From NCBI RefSeq assembly GCF_000764305.2, contig NW_025939085.1:1-64000 (forward strand): a stretch of DNA of 64,000 nucleotides. The letters are read 5' to 3'. Of the stretch, positions 48,960-62,500 are shown in pieces (position 1 is the stretch's first letter; each line of letters begins with the position of its first letter). The stretch is from Hyalella azteca. Lineage: Eukaryota > Arthropoda > Malacostraca > Amphipoda > Hyalellidae. Made by a program: the position numbers and the translations under genes. Below the pieces are notes generated by a model. That model was given only the letters and a program-made list of their open reading frames with translations, did no database searches and was not told the origin of the DNA.

Positions 48960-51480
48960 TCATGTGACAATAATAAGAAAAGTTTGTTGGTTTAAAGTTG
49001 ATATAAAAGTTGATAATAAAAGTTTGATTGGACATGCTCCTCACGAGTGACTCTTGCAATGCGACGTCAATATATAATGACCGGTTCAGAATTATTGCCC
49101 TCGAAGCCCTTTCTGCTTAGATTATAATTTATTATCGACTGAAATCGAATAAAAACTGTGAACAACAAATAAGAATTGCGGCAGAAAAAGTGGAAAAGAA
49201 TGGGAATATTTTCGGATCGGAACAAAAACACAGAGTGAGTTATTTATCGGATATCTGAACGAAAATTTTGCATTTAATGACACCTTCTCATAACATTGTT
49301 GCAATAACAGTTCTTGCTTCCATACCACAATTAGAAACAGTAACTAATATTTCATGAAACTTTTAATAATTGCTGTTCTCTCCCGTGTAGTTTTGAGCTC
49401 GTACTTGAAGAAACTCGTTCGTTCTCGAGGAATGGGGCATCGCAAATGATTCAGAATAAGTCTCTGTCTTTCTCGGCTTAGTATAGCATCAAACTTCATA
49501 TCTTATACACCAAATAGATCACAAAATTTAGTGTGCGTTTAAATTCCACGTATAAGGAGACGAGGAGAGAAGGAGAGCTTGTGTTTAGATCCGTGCTGGA
49601 CGATAGGAGTTTTTTGTTACGTTACTCGAAGGAACATTTCGTCACGCGTTTCTTTTTTTCTCATCGCCGACTTTGTGTGCATTTTTTGTGCGCCTGGAGC
49701 TTCGGTTCAGTCCAGGGCAGGAGATGCTCGTCCTCAAGATGGATTAAAACGAACATCTGATATTCTTTGGCTTCTTAAAATTTGGAGGATTTACGTCCGT
49801 AAATCATTGCTCCGTTAAATTTAGAATTTGCGTTAGTAAATCCCAACGTTTTGTGCATGCAAGAGTGAGATGATTTCTTTCTTAAATATGAAAACCCGGA
49901 GTGAAAATCAGACATTTTGATCGTCAGTGAAGACGAGATCAAATGATGCAATAATAATTTTAAATAAAGATTTTATTGGGAGCATTGGAGTGTAAAAGTT
50001 ATAAATCATGACACATTAAAATCAACCGGTAAACAGTTTCTCGTTTCTTTTTAATTATTTCTTTATGCAATTATTCCCTGCGATATGCTTCAATATGGGA
50101 CGACCAGAAACTACTTCAAAACATACAAGCAGATATTTAACTATATTAAAAATTTTCAAACATAACAGCGATAAAAATCCAAAAGCAATCATTGAACCCC
50201 AAACGTAATTTTTCATCACGCTGTTATTTTAATCTCATACACATCCGGCTCAGACGCCATGTTTACATCCTGCATGACCATATCCGAAAATCTTTCGCGA
50301 GGTGAGAACCTGGGGTTTAAGTCTTTATATTTAACCTTATTCTTCTGCAGAGCGATTCTGCGCCTCCGTGTTGCAATTACGCACGGCAGAATCGTGCAGA
50401 ATTACCTACCGGGTTCTGCAAATCGTCAAATAATGCAAGAAGCCCATAATTTGAGTTGTGGCCTGAAGTTCAATGTTTCATAGGAGCAAACTATCGAGAC
50501 TGCAACTAGTCAATTATGCGTCTATCAAACGAAAATAATCTGATATTGGTGTAAAATCTTCGAAATGTTTTTCTTTTAGCTTTAATATGAGCAAGGAATT
50601 ATATTTTTTTCATAAATAGCGTTTCCTAGTTTGTGGATGTGTGAGATACTGCATGAGGAGGAATTACATCTTGGAAAATGCAAATTTGGTCACGATTCAA
50701 AATAATAAACTTTTGAAGTACAAGTGAACCATTATTAAGGTGCATAAAAAAGGCGTAAATGTTTGAAAGCACATGGATACGTTAGAAATTAAATTTTCAT
50801 TTCATTGGAGGAATATTACTACATCATGATACGGTATTAAGTAAACGAATGCTGTGCATAAAGCCAATATTTAACTTGCGGAATTTAACTTGAATAACAA
50901 ATAAATTTGAATTAAACTCAACACGGTATGTAAGGGGACAGACGGAAGTAAGCATAATATATAACGAACTTTTACTTCCCTCAATGCCAAGTTTATAAGT
51001 CATTTACGTGCGATGCTGCGAATGTAGTGCATTTTCAGGTAAGAAAATAGAATTACGGTATAGTTCTTCATTATCGTCAGAAACATTGAAGACATGTAAG
51101 TGGGCCAGCGCATGTATTATTTTAAGCAATGTTTGAAGGAGGTTACTAAATTGGCAGCGAAGGAACTGCGATCCAAGTATTCCTCGAGTGGCTAGTTAAA
51201 TTACAGAAGAAAGTTTGTTTTTGCTGCAGGGAATGGATGAGCTGAGTCGGTATAGCTCGCGGCGCAAGCCAGCATTTTTTATACAAATGAGCGGACGCGA
51301 CTGCGCTTACCTCCACGCGACCACCACTCCAGTGGTATATACTCGTTGATTATCTGAATACATAGAAAATATGTTTCAATAACTATCATTATGATGAATT
51401 AAAAATAAATTTGATGAATCAAAAGAATATTGAGTGCAAGTGCGCAGGAATTTTTAAGTAAAACCATCGGCCTCTCAAGT
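48960..51480. other. Intergenic stretch
   Basis: Apart from the candidate at 50259, no gene was recognised. Overlapping open frames at 49533-49818 have no known homology. Confidence 0.35.
50259..50434 (+). CDS. Candidate small two-exon gene, 41 codons
   Basis: The ATG at 50259 gives 14 codons plus one base, then a strong donor GAG/GTGAGA at 50302. After a 50-base intron ending in CCTTATTCTTCTGCAG, the frame continues for 26 codons to TAA (50432-50434). The product starts MFTSCMTISENLSRE and contains two further Cys. It has no recognised family. The other introns in this window are at least 198 bases, so a 50-base intron would be unusual here. Likely chance, but the splice sites are good. Confidence 0.15.
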
Positions 51481-51487
51481 TTATGAA

Positions 51488-51984
51488 GTGTCATATGTTC
51501 ATGTTTCACTCTATCATACAACAAATCTAGCTCTAAATAATACGAAAAAAAGATTAGAAAACCTCATACTTAGGCCCCCCAGAATAAAAAAAAGGGGTAG
51601 CCGTTCAAAATTGAAAAGAAAAATGAGAAGAAATCTGAACACGGAGTCAGTCAACCAACCAACTGAAGAGAGAAGGAGAAAGAGATGTAAAAATAAGTTG
51701 TCAAATGAGAAGTCGGACCATAAATGAAAAAAAAAAACGACTCTTCTTTCAAGAGTAATGAAAGTTGCTTTGAACAAAGACGCAGTCATAAAGATTGTGA
51801 AGAGAAGTTAAGACAGTCACAGACACGGATACAATTAGTAAAGGAAGACCACAGAAGAAAGAGAAAAGAAGCAACAGCTTCGCGAAGTAAAGGAGGAGAG
51901 GAAGCAATGGGAACACAAGTGATGGCAACACAACGGCCACACGTCTGTGTAGAAATTTTCTTTGCACGCCGCCGTATTTTTTGA
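51488..51984 (+). other. Lys/Arg-rich open region, purine-rich
   Basis: Two consecutive open frames (51488-51727 and 51724-51984) encode very basic, Lys/Arg/Glu-rich sequence from an A/G-rich strand (for example GAAGAGAGAAGGAGAAAGAG). This composition arises from purine bias alone. It could be a nuclear basic protein fragment, but there is no motif and a stop interrupts it. Confidence 0.2.
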
Positions 51985-54900
51985 TGACGCTGCCAAACCT
52001 GCACCTTTGGATTCTCGGGGCTTTTATTTGAGAGCTAGCAGTGACTTAGACAAGGTACAGCTCCACTTACAAGTTCCGATCTCCGCATCTTTATCGTTTG
52101 GCAACACCATAAAATTTTGATGTACAGATCGAGTGTAACCACGGTCGTGTTGTTATACTTAGCAGTTTAGGCGTACAGAGTCTGTAATCTCGGTAGTGTT
52201 GAACCCCAAACAGTTAGTTCTCGATATCTAAGCTCACAACATTCTTGAAGAGTTTGAAAATCTGTGATGCAATCTTTACAATTATTCTGAGGACTATGAC
52301 GTAGTATGAACAAGGATGATCGCGCCGTGATGATAAAATTTATTGATAATTATGTAATCAACAAAATTGAATCCAACAAAAACGAATAAATTATGACCAG
52401 CAGAAACGTCAGCTTCGTATAGTTGGAACATCGAGTCTGAAGGAAACGCGAGAACGTCGTCTTGGGGGGGAAGTTCCACACAAGAATAGTGAGCTGCCAT
52501 CAAGAAATTTTGGTTCTAGTGAGGCTGTGAGGACTTCAACGAGGACTTCAATTTCGACGAGGCTGTGAGGACTTCATTTGTATGGGTTGGAGGACTCCGG
52601 GCTGTTCCTTTCAACGCATTTCATAATCCAGCAGCTTGCCCAACTTTTTTTCAGCCATTCCAACATTGTACAGCAGCACCGAAGCTGGAGGTCTTTCACT
52701 TCTGCTACCAGCATGATCTTGTCAGCTCTGTTATTCTGAAGCCGTTCTATTTCAACCAAGATTTCAACGCTATGACCACTCTTGTTCCAAAAATCTGTTG
52801 TTTATTTGTGGAAGTTTGCGGGTTAGTTGATGCAAATATATATAAGGACGCTATAGGATCGCATTCACACTACATATCTTGTTGGGAACAGATTTTTTTT
52901 AATGAAAATAAAGCATTAAAAAAAGATAAGGCAGAGTTGTATCAAAAAGCGAAATTCAATATAAAATCAGCCAAGAGATAAAATAATCTTTTTCGCATTT
53001 GCAAGCAGGATTATTGCGGAAATTTATGTTAAATTTAGGAGAATTGAGCTAACGATATTCTCAATCTCAGCGATTATATGAAGAAGCATATTATAGATAT
53101 ATTATAATATATTTACTTGTGATTACACACAAATTATGAATGTAAAATGTTTACTTCTTTACTGGAGATGAATGTTAGTTCGATGATAATTGTGAGATTG
53201 AACGGGTCTTTCTGTTTAATTAGAATACTTCAGTTTTATTATTATCCACAGGGGTTGGTATTTCGCGCTTCAGGGTGACTGGATTATCTTTCTCGAGCTA
53301 CATCTGTTTTTTTAATTCATTTCCAAATATGATTGAATGATCCAACGCGTGCATTTTTGAATTCATCAACAGTACAACGATAAACTGCATTCCCTGGGAG
53401 CTGGAAAGATTAATTCCAACCATGCAGTCATCTGATGCTAAAATAAAGTTAGTTGAACGAGGTTTCAACGGAATCAACTTGCAATCAATGTCATTTAATT
53501 GGACGCAAGATCTCGCTAGTACCGGCAGGACGTCCTCGCTCGGCCAGCAATCGCAGCCCGATATGGGGGGCGTGGCTGCTCGGCTCGCCCCGCAACAATT
53601 AAAAGACGTCCGCTCTAAATGGAAATTTTAGTAAAAATATAATGTAAATACTTATGAATGATTGCGACATTGTTGCTCTGTTTATGGTTATCTTTGTACC
53701 CTGCTATGCAGGGTATTAAAAAATATGCAGGGTATTATTAAAATTAAAGAAGGATCCTTTGATTAAAAAATTGTTGTTGATCCTTTGTTGATACTTTAAT
53801 TAAAATCGAGCAAAACATTACGAGCATCGTTTGTAGTTTGATTGCAACGCTTATATAAGGAATTTCGGTTATTTATTAAGAATTTTATATGGGAAGATGA
53901 TGAACAAGCTTAGTAATTGGGCTCAATCAACGATATTAGCTAGGGAATTTAACCGCATAGCTCTGAAGCGCTCATTATCGTGAAAGGGCTGAAATACCTC
54001 TATATTAATAAAAAAAATCAATAAACATGATACAAAAAGCCTGATCAGCCAGTCAGGATCTCGAAGAATCGAATGCCTGCACGCTACGAACGGGCAAATG
54101 CAACAATATAGCACGTATATATAGCATGGTTATATTTTGCTCAAATGAAGACCGTCTCGAAAATCAGTTTGAACTGGAAAAAGCGTCTGGACAAATTAAA
54201 ATTTCAATTTCAACTGAATCGTCTTCGTCTGCGAATCAAGGCAAAGCGTCATGCTCGAGTAAGTTACTGACACGAATAATAATATTGGTACATGACTGCC
54301 ATAACAAGAAGCAGTCCATAAAGCTGTTTGTGCTTCTCAGGTGAACACGGGCGCCGGTGCTCCGTGAACAGCCTTCTAAAACACTTCCCAATGTTCATAT
54401 ATTGCAGCGAGAAATTATTTTCTGGCGTTAAAATGTATTAATTTATTACTGTCACGTTCTAGGAACCTGGGGCGACGATGTCCCAGTGATGGCGCTAAAG
54501 CAAGTCTATTTTCCTGGTATCAGAAGAAAAAAAGCTTTAACCCCGTGATTATTGAACGGCTACGCAAAGGTTAATTCAGTTACTGTGATGTATGCCTGTA
54601 ATTGTACAACAATGGTCTAAATTTCAAGTTTTTCGTACACAAGACTTTCGTTTCGGCGACGAAAGTACAATTCAAACGGAACTGCATTTGTTTAATTTTT
54701 ATTTCAATGCTAAAATTACTGAACTCGATAGTATAAGGGCCGTAACTTTTCACCATTAAAAAATGAGAAATCCCCGCAAAGCATCGCACGTGTGAGCGTC
54801 ACTATAGGACCAGATCCGAGTCATATTTACAGGTAAAAGTAGTCTATATTCCGAACTATTAAAGGTCAGCTGCATGCATGCATGCATGCTTTCGCTCCTG

Positions 54901-55030
54901 TGCATTTGTTGCCCAATTTTTAACTGGATTAAGTTTTTTTGGTGACAATTTTTTAGCTGAAATTTTATCAATTTTTTCAATGATATCAATTGATACTAAT
55001 TCGTACAATAACAATCTTCACCCTGACTGA
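51985..55030. other. Intergenic stretch
   Basis: A local duplication GAGGCTGTGAGGACTTCA occurs at about 52519 and 52560. The 138-codon frame at 52565-52981 is unrecognised. A GC-rich patch is at 53510-53610. A (GCAT)n run lies at 54873-54888. Confidence 0.35.
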
Positions 55031-55033
55031 AAA

Positions 55034-55063
55034 TATATAAATTTGGGTATGCTACGAAGTCAG
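55034..55063 (+). promoter_or_regulatory. Possible TATA plus initiator pair
   Basis: TATATAAA starts at 55034 and TCAG (55060-55063) lies 28 bases further on to its A. The spacing is acceptable but the initiator is minimal and no downstream gene was found. Confidence 0.2.
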
Positions 55064-57100
55064 CACACAAACATATTCATGACGGCTAACGAGTTATATA
55101 TTTGTTTTTGTCAGAGGATAACTTACGCAACTGCATAAAAACTTATTGAGCAATTCAACTTACATTAAAATTAGTCATTTTAAATTCAAGCCTTATTGGG
55201 TCAAACACGAGTCTGAAAAGAAGTATTACTAAATTCGTCGAAGGCTCCTGTACCACTTAGCTGCGGCGCTATATATAGTGTTGTAAGTTAGACGTGACGA
55301 GATGTTACTCAATTGAACGAAATTCCGAAAAAAGAAAATTATTGTTAGATGCCCCTTATTGTGGTAGGAATATCTCCGTGCGCATTGGTCTTGCATAGAA
55401 AGGGAAAAGAAATATTAAACGATGAGTTATTGGCCATTTATATTACAGGCACCGACGTATAGCCGATAGACTGCCTGCGCTGACGCGGATCTGATCGTTT
55501 ATACATTTTACTCCCAAACTTTAGTATAAAAATTTACTCAGTAAAGGAATATCAAAAAACTATTTGAAAAAAATTTTTTCAAAGGTTTTAGGGAAGAAAA
55601 TCATCGATCTTCAGTTGTGGAACACGATCAATGTGGCGTCGTTCCTTTATGGTCTATAGGTGAGAGTGCCTCAAGTCGACTTATAAGAGGAATCTCATAA
55701 AAACATATTTAAAGCTTGAAATAATTTGTCTTGCACTGTTGAAAACCTTATGTAATTTATACTAATATATTGACGTTATATTATTGGTCTCACCTTAGAT
55801 TACTCTCGGACGTAAGCAGAACGCACGCTAATTAGCGAGCGAAATGCCGACATTCTTCCTGTGTACAGTAACGTCAGGAATTTGACCGTAGTAAATGATT
55901 CAAAGCAATGTGATTTTTATGGGGTTATTTCAAATCAATTGTTCACAATGACTGTCCAAGGACCCTACCTCATTTGAAAAACAACATACGCCAAGCCATC
56001 GCCAACATAGCCGTCAATATGCTTCAGTGGGTTGAACGGAACTTCAAAAATCGACTAACAGGTGAATTGACAATGGGGCTTTCATTTAACCCATGTCATT
56101 TTTAAAACTAAGTAATACAAAAATGAAGGCACTGTTTTTTCAATAAAATTATATTTTAATGCTATCTTTACTAGGTCTTTTTTTAAACTTTCAAATCAGA
56201 AAATATCCGTGAATCACCGTGTAGAAAAAAAATCGTAATTTTTGAATCGTGTTTGAATACCAACTGCTCCAATTTAATTCTTCTTAAAAGTCGAGCGTCC
56301 TATTAGTGTACTAAATTCATACTTTATACGATATCTTGATCGTAGCCTAAACTAACCTAACCGGACAATGAAAGAGTACGTAGCAGTTCCGCGAATTCCG
56401 TCTCCGCCAGTCATGACCGGATTATTCACGACGTCGACAATGCAGATCCTCGCATGTAGAGCAAAAGCCGATGATCTATTCTTTCCCATTTGCATAGCAT
56501 CCTTGCAAACCTTTAACGAAAACTCAATAACTATACTGCTAAAAATTAAAAGCTTATTTTGTTTCAAAATTGATGTCAATATGAAAAAAAACGATATTAT
56601 AATTTTGAATTCCATGACTTGATTTTATCGAATTATAGAAGTTGTTGTAGCAATTTAAAGAAGAGTGTGATAAACAGATTGAAATTTAAATTCCTCTTCT
56701 AATCTCTATCTATAACGGATCGCGTTTTTTTTTCAACTAAAAAACTAACAATTTTTTCAATAAACTTATACAACCTAACCACCAAACACAATAGAGACGT
56801 TAAACTAATTGAAACGAGCAAACCGTAATGCTTCCATTAAGCTGGCAGAGTAAGACAGCTACGTAGCTAGAGGGCATTAGCACCGGAGCTTCAGACAGTC
56901 CCCTGCCGTCAACATTCCTGTCCAAAACAGGTTTTCTGACCTTGGTGCGAGCGAGTGAGTAGAAGATAATTCATTCTACTCAGCGCCCGTAGTACCCGTA
57001 GATATGCGTGGCATCTCAGAGTCTACTGAAGTAGATGCGATACACTTTAAACTGGGCTACTGGGTCGGCCGTGGCTCGCTGAGCGTGGGTACTGAACTGC
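55064..57100. other. Intergenic stretch
   Basis: Apart from the possible exon at 56362, nothing was recognised. Confidence 0.4.
56362..56448 (-). other. Splice-bounded open segment (possible exon)
   Basis: On the - strand, CTTTTGCTCTACATGCGAG precedes 87 open bases and a weak GTTAGG donor. The peptide includes VVNNPVMTGGDGIRG. It is phase 2-2, like 48875-48958. There is no recognised family. Confidence 0.2.
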
Positions 57101-57237
57101 GTGATGGGTGAACAGCATGCGTGTGTGATGGGTGAATAGCATGGGTGTGTGATGGGTGAACAGCATGGGTGTGTGATGGGTGAACAGCACGGGTGTGTGA
57201 TGGGTGAACAGCATGGGTGTGTGATGGTGAACAACAC
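57101..57237. repeat. 24-base minisatellite
   Basis: The unit GTGATGGGTGAACAGCATGG plus GTGT repeats five to six times with single-base variants (AATAGC, CACGGG) and a shortened last copy. The Pro/Cys-rich frame on the - strand is repeat-derived. Confidence 0.92.
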
Positions 57238-57282
57238 TCAGCCGATCGATGGCTGATTGTCAGCTGTCGCTACTAATTATAA

Positions 57283-57515
57283 GTAATAATAATAAATAGG
57301 TTATATAATGTTAATAAGTAAGTCATGTAATGTTAATCAGAAAGTTAAGCAATAATAATAAGTAAGTTTAATAATATTAATATTATTAATATTAGTGAGT
57401 GAAATAATATTAATAAATAGGGTAAGTAATATTAAAAAATAAATGAAGTAAAACAATTGAGTAAGTTACGTAACATTAATAAAAAAATTAAATAATGTTA
57501 ATAAGTAAGTTTAAT
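57283..57515. repeat. Degenerate AATAAGTAAGT tract
   Basis: An A/T/G-only stretch made of AATGTTAATAAGTAAGT-like units of about 25-30 bases, diverged. Confidence 0.6.
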
Positions 57516-57916
57516 CATTGCTTTAATTGTGCGGCATTGAGAGCCGATCTGGTCGCCCTCTTCTTAATTACTCAAGAATAATTTACCATCCAAAAAAAAG
57601 CATCGATTCATTAAAATTTAAAAGGAATGGCAATGCAAAGATTTTCCTCTCTGATTAATCAATAGTGTACTAGCAGATCACACAGAAGTGAAAGGTAGAG
57701 TTACAAGCGTTACAGTCAGACCTACCGCAAAAATCCCTTAATTTTCTTAGCGCAAGACTGGATTATCAACAACCCGTCAATTAAATTTGTCGGTAACGAG
57801 ATTTGCAAGCGGGAAAACCAGCGATGATACCGCACGCTCCTTATCGTGCGTGAGAAGCGGTCATTCAGTTGCTCTCCTGAGCGTCCATGGCGCTTCTCAC
57901 GGCAGTGCTTTATCTG

Positions 57917-58085
57917 CAGGTTGTGATAATACGCGTTGTGTACAGTACTGGTGCACATATACATGTAATAATACGCAATGTGTACAGTACTGGTGCACAT
58001 ATACATGTAATAATACGCAATGTGTACAGTACTGGTGCACAATATACAGGTAATAATACGCGTTGTGTACAGCACATGCAGGTGT
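57917..58085. repeat. 42-base minisatellite
   Basis: The unit TAATACGCAATGTGTACAG plus TACTGGTGCACATATACATG recurs with period 42 (57927, 57969, 58011). It reappears at about 58436-58545. Confidence 0.9.
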
Positions 58086-58877
58086 ACCAGCGGCAGGTTA
58101 TAATTTTCTTCGTATATAGCACCGGCTCTTGGTACAGTACATGCAATTAGTCATTGAATTTCTATCAATACGTGTACATTGTACAGTATTTGCGTCTCTA
58201 AGTCAATCCTGAAATGGAAAATATTTCCTAATTTAATTTCCTTCGTTGCACAACTGAAAAAATTTCTTCGGTACGTCATTTGATGCACAACAAGAAAGAA
58301 AAAAAAGTAATGGTACATTAAAAACGTGATTATCTATAAAAAGTATAATAAAAATTCAATAAAAGTAAACAAAGATCAACTATGATCATTGTTGATAGAG
58401 GTTTGTGCAGTCTCGAGGATGAAGATAACAATAAAGTACTGGTGCACAATATACAGGTAATAATACGCAATGTGTACAGTACTGGCGCACAATATACAGG
58501 TAATAATACGCAATGTGTACAGTACTGGTGAACCAGCGGCAGGTAATAATTTTGTACGTTGTAAGGACTCTTGGTATATCACATGCATGCAATCAGTCCC
58601 TGAACTTCCATCAATTCGTGTACATTGTACTGCATTTGCGCCTCTAAGTCAATCCTGAAATGGAAAATATTTCCTAATTTAATTTCTTTCGGCGCACAAC
58701 TGAAAATTTTTTTTGGTACATCATTTGATGCACAACAAGAAAGTAAAAAATAATGATACATTAAAAACTTGATTATCTATAAAAAGTACAATAAAAATTC
58801 AATAAAAGTAAACGAAAATCAACTATGATCATTGTTGATTGAGGTTTGTGCAGTCTCGAGGATGAAGATAACAATAA
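58011..58877. repeat. Two-copy 443-base tandem duplication
   Basis: Copy 1 (about 58011-58434) and copy 2 (about 58454-58877) share CAGCGGCAGGT, TCAATCCTGAAATGGAAAAT, CATTTGATGCACAACAAGAA and CAGTCTCGAGGATGAAGATA, offset 443. Each copy starts within the 42-base minisatellite, so unequal exchange within that array probably made the duplication. Confidence 0.92.
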
Positions 58878-59217
58878 CTGATGATGCTGCAGAGATTAAT
58901 CGTAAGCTTTAAGAGCGACCACTCCTCATTACGTGCGCAAACTTTAATTATTGGATAGACGTAAAAAAAAGACACTAGAACCCGAAGCTTACCGATCGGA
59001 GCGTGCCGCCTTTATCAATTCCTAGAGAAAATTAAGAAACGTTTGAGCTTTTGAGCCAATAATATGGATTTTTTTATAGATATATGCAGAATGTTTGATA
59101 AGAGAATTACATTACAATCGCAGGCAATGTTCATGATCCGCGCTGGAGTGTTAAAAAAAGAACTTTCAATTTTGTACGGAAAATCAGAGTCAGAGCTGTT
59201 CATAGGTCTCAAAAATG

Positions 59218-59290
59218 GTATAGTGAGCTTCAAAAATGCACGGTAGTGAGCTTCAAAAATGCAATGGTATAGTGAGCTTCAAAAATAAAC
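59218..59290. repeat. Short tandem repeat GTGAGCTTCAAAAATGCA
   Basis: Three units of TAGTGAGCTTCAAAAATGCA with variable linkers. Confidence 0.75.
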
Positions 59291-59504
59291 AAAAATACAC
59301 CCTTGTTATTAAAAACTATTACTGGAAAATAACCGGCCTTCTTTCCAATACCCATTAGACCATTTCAAAAGTTGGACCTATAGAACCTGAAACAATTGAA
59401 AATGAAGCACGGATCGCGTAAAAAATAACATGGTCGAACTACCGAATCTTCGATGAAAACGCAGTTGTATAACTAGAATTTGTGCTACATGTCATTATTA
59501 ATCA

Positions 59505-59596
59505 TTAAAATCTGAAACTTGCTGCCGTCCCTCGATTAAGCTCTGAAACTCGCTGCCGTCCCTCGATTAAGCTCTGAAACTCGCTGCCGTCCAGAA
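59505..59596. repeat. 31-base tandem triplication
   Basis: The unit CTGAAACTCGCTGCCGTCC plus CTCGATTAAGCT repeats three times (GCTGCCG at 59521, 59552, 59583). Copies are nearly identical. Confidence 0.9.
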
Positions 59597-59599
59597 TGA

Positions 59600-62500
59600 C
59601 AATGAATGAATTGCTTCGTGTTGGCATTCTCTCATTTGAAATTAGGGTCTTGCCGTCTATTTATGGATGCTAAATTTATCTTAATGACAATGGAGAATCT
59701 CTGCGTTCATAAATGTTTCATTGTGATAGTCTTTCGGAGAGTGCGGTAGAAAAGACCCAAGTTTCATTGCACGTGAGAGCGATATCGGTTACCGCAGTTA
59801 TCTCAGAAGTTATCAAGTCATCTCACCGTGAACAATTGTTCTTTGAACATAATGAAATGGTTTGTCCACACGTAAGTAACATTCCAATTAGTTCATTGTT
59901 ATAATGGCTACACATTTAAGGTATTTTACGAAAAGTAACCAACATGATTTGTAGTTATCACATTCCGCTTAACCCGCGCGTGTTTTGGTTTTTTGGTCAC
60001 ATGAAAGCAGGGGTTTTCGCCCCCCGAGCGCCGACATACGGCGGCTTATTGGCCAGAATCCGACGGCCGCGTTACCAGGAATAATCCGTCCTGCATCCCC
60101 AATTTGTATGGATCCTTCTATTGCACAACTCCTGTTCGAGCATCGAGATGGTCTTTTTATGACTTAGTTTTAGCTGTCCCTAAAATCCGATCAAAATTTA
60201 GAAAACAAAATTATTTGTCTACATTTAATAATAAAATACATATGTTAACTATGGATGGGATTGTTTTTTTCTTCAAATCTATGAACTTAATCTGGACGAC
60301 TGTGATGGTATTCCTGTAAGCCTGATGGACGAGTACAAAACTGAGACTCATAGTCGTGCAGGTCAGTGACCTCATCTTCTTGTTGTTCTTCTTCTCGAGT
60401 TGGTGGGAAGAACTTGGCCGGTCTGCACTGAGTTTCTCTGCTCTTTACTATAAGGAGCCTTTGTTAATTTCGCGTCCGTTGTCTCTTTTATGCTGCGCAG
60501 CAAGCGTCCGAAAGAATAGACTGAAAACAATCCCTGTTTCAAGGAAATTCCGATGTTTCTGCAACAATTAAGTAGAGCCGTTAGGACTACATCGACAATG
60601 GCAGTGCGGAGACTTTCTTTGATGAAAGTAGTTTCGGAAACTTGAGCGCATTGAAAATACTGGGAAAATATTAATGACTACTTACTTTCACGGGGGTATG
60701 TATAGACCCGGTGATGTCAATAGGAACTATTCTTAATATCGCGGAGCTAGGGAAACTATTTTCATAATATTTTACCTTGGGTAAAGCCGATGCAAAATTG
60801 CAAGCTCATGTACGGCAATTTGCAAAGTTAATTTGAAAAAGTAAGGTTCAAAATGTTCATTGAGAATTCAGGAAGTGCTGAGGAGAACGCGTGCCAACGA
60901 ATGAAAGTGTCTGAGTTCTCAGTAACGAGAAGTGTAGCTTGAGCTTTATTAAGCAATGAGGTTTTATAAGAAATTGAGTTTTATTAAGAAATAACCTTTC
61001 ATGTGCGCGCTGGCTCAGCGTGACCGCGGTGCAAGCGCAACGGGAAGGTCAGTTTTTTTAGAATTCCTTAAACCGGAATCCAAGATTTTTCTGAACCGGA
61101 ATCTGAATTGTCTGTCTGGCTTGCCTGGGAATATTCGTGGCGGGAATGACTACCGGAGAAAGACAGGATTAATTGCGCGATTCTAATTATTCTTTTATCG
61201 CATGAGAAGTGCTGGGAAAATCCTCGTAGACAACTAGTGAAATGTGTTATCGGTGGCTGGCCATATATTTTGTTGCCGTTGATGAACACTTGCGATAAAC
61301 AGACGAGAACACGTACGAATAAGTAGTAATTATAAAAGCTTTTAGCGAGATTGCCTTGCATGATGTGTAGAAAAGGCGGCGTCTGCAATGACTAGACAGT
61401 AGACACATATTGTATATATACGCTCTCGGCGTGCGCGTTAACTTTGCGTCCAGGCAAATTGAGCAGAGATATATAAAATATCTGAAAAGAAGTTTATTTA
61501 TTTTCCATGTTTAGTAACTATTGATCGTTCGAAAGTTTGCATATCGCAGCATCACATCTCAATTGATGAATATGTTTTACATGGCATAGGAGGACATTTT
61601 TACTAGAAATCAAAGTTCCTGTACGTATTATTACTTGTCAGCGAAAGGGTTCTTATTCCTATTATACTGTGAATGAGCATCAACAACGACATACCAGCGT
61701 TAATATTTAATTTTCATATTCGGTAACATAATGTTTCTATTATATATAAGAACAAGACAAAGATGCATTTTGAGCAAAATTTCCCTGTGATTTGTGTCCA
61801 TTTTAGGAAATAAAATCACGCACTGAGCAAATTTTGTTCAAAAATTCCAAGCAGGTATGCTTCAAAAATTGTCATAATTATCATTAAATTGCGGTCGATA
61901 TAGCTGAAATTATTATAATTAGATGAGTTTTCGTATTGTATTGAAATATAATTGCTAATCACTAATTTTGCTGAGCTAAAACCATACTAGTATGGTAACT
62001 AAAATTGTCCAATTCGTGGAATTAAGAGAAAGATAGAGGACGATGAAAAGAATTTTCAACATTGCATTTAAAACAAAATTTCGAAAGTTGGAGACTTTAA
62101 ACCAATAATGACAGCGCTAGTTAGTCTAAGGCTTTGACCCTGCTATGTTGAGACTTATTGGAACTTTGCTGTGTGAAAGCAGCAGCGATTTTCCACGTCG
62201 AAAATATTTACAGGCTTGCCTCTATATGGCTAAGTGGAAGGATGATAATGGGCCATGAGTACATTGGCCCAAATTTTCAATAATGTAATATCACGAGGAA
62301 ATTCCGTATAGCGGTAAAAAACGTTCGTAAAATAACGCGTTTGAAAATGTGATGATTTTACAGCCGTCGACACAACTTATACGACAATAATTCATATATA
62401 ATGACCATCATCACTTTAGCTTTCGAGTTGAGTTAGAAGCAATAGTTTGGGAGTTTTTCGATGTTACTTAAGGAATTTTAACTCGGAACGTCGATGTATA

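Noticed and set aside
51488..51984. Basic nuclear protein gene
   Set aside because: Lys/Arg/Glu richness follows from the purine-rich strand, and the frame is broken by a stop at 51727. Kept only as a low-confidence entry.
52565..52981. 138-codon open frame on the + strand
   Set aside because: No known motif, and an overlapping open frame on the other strand is equally plausible. The start lies in a local duplication.
57016..57237. Pro/Cys repeat protein on the - strand
   Set aside because: It is a 24-base minisatellite read in frame.
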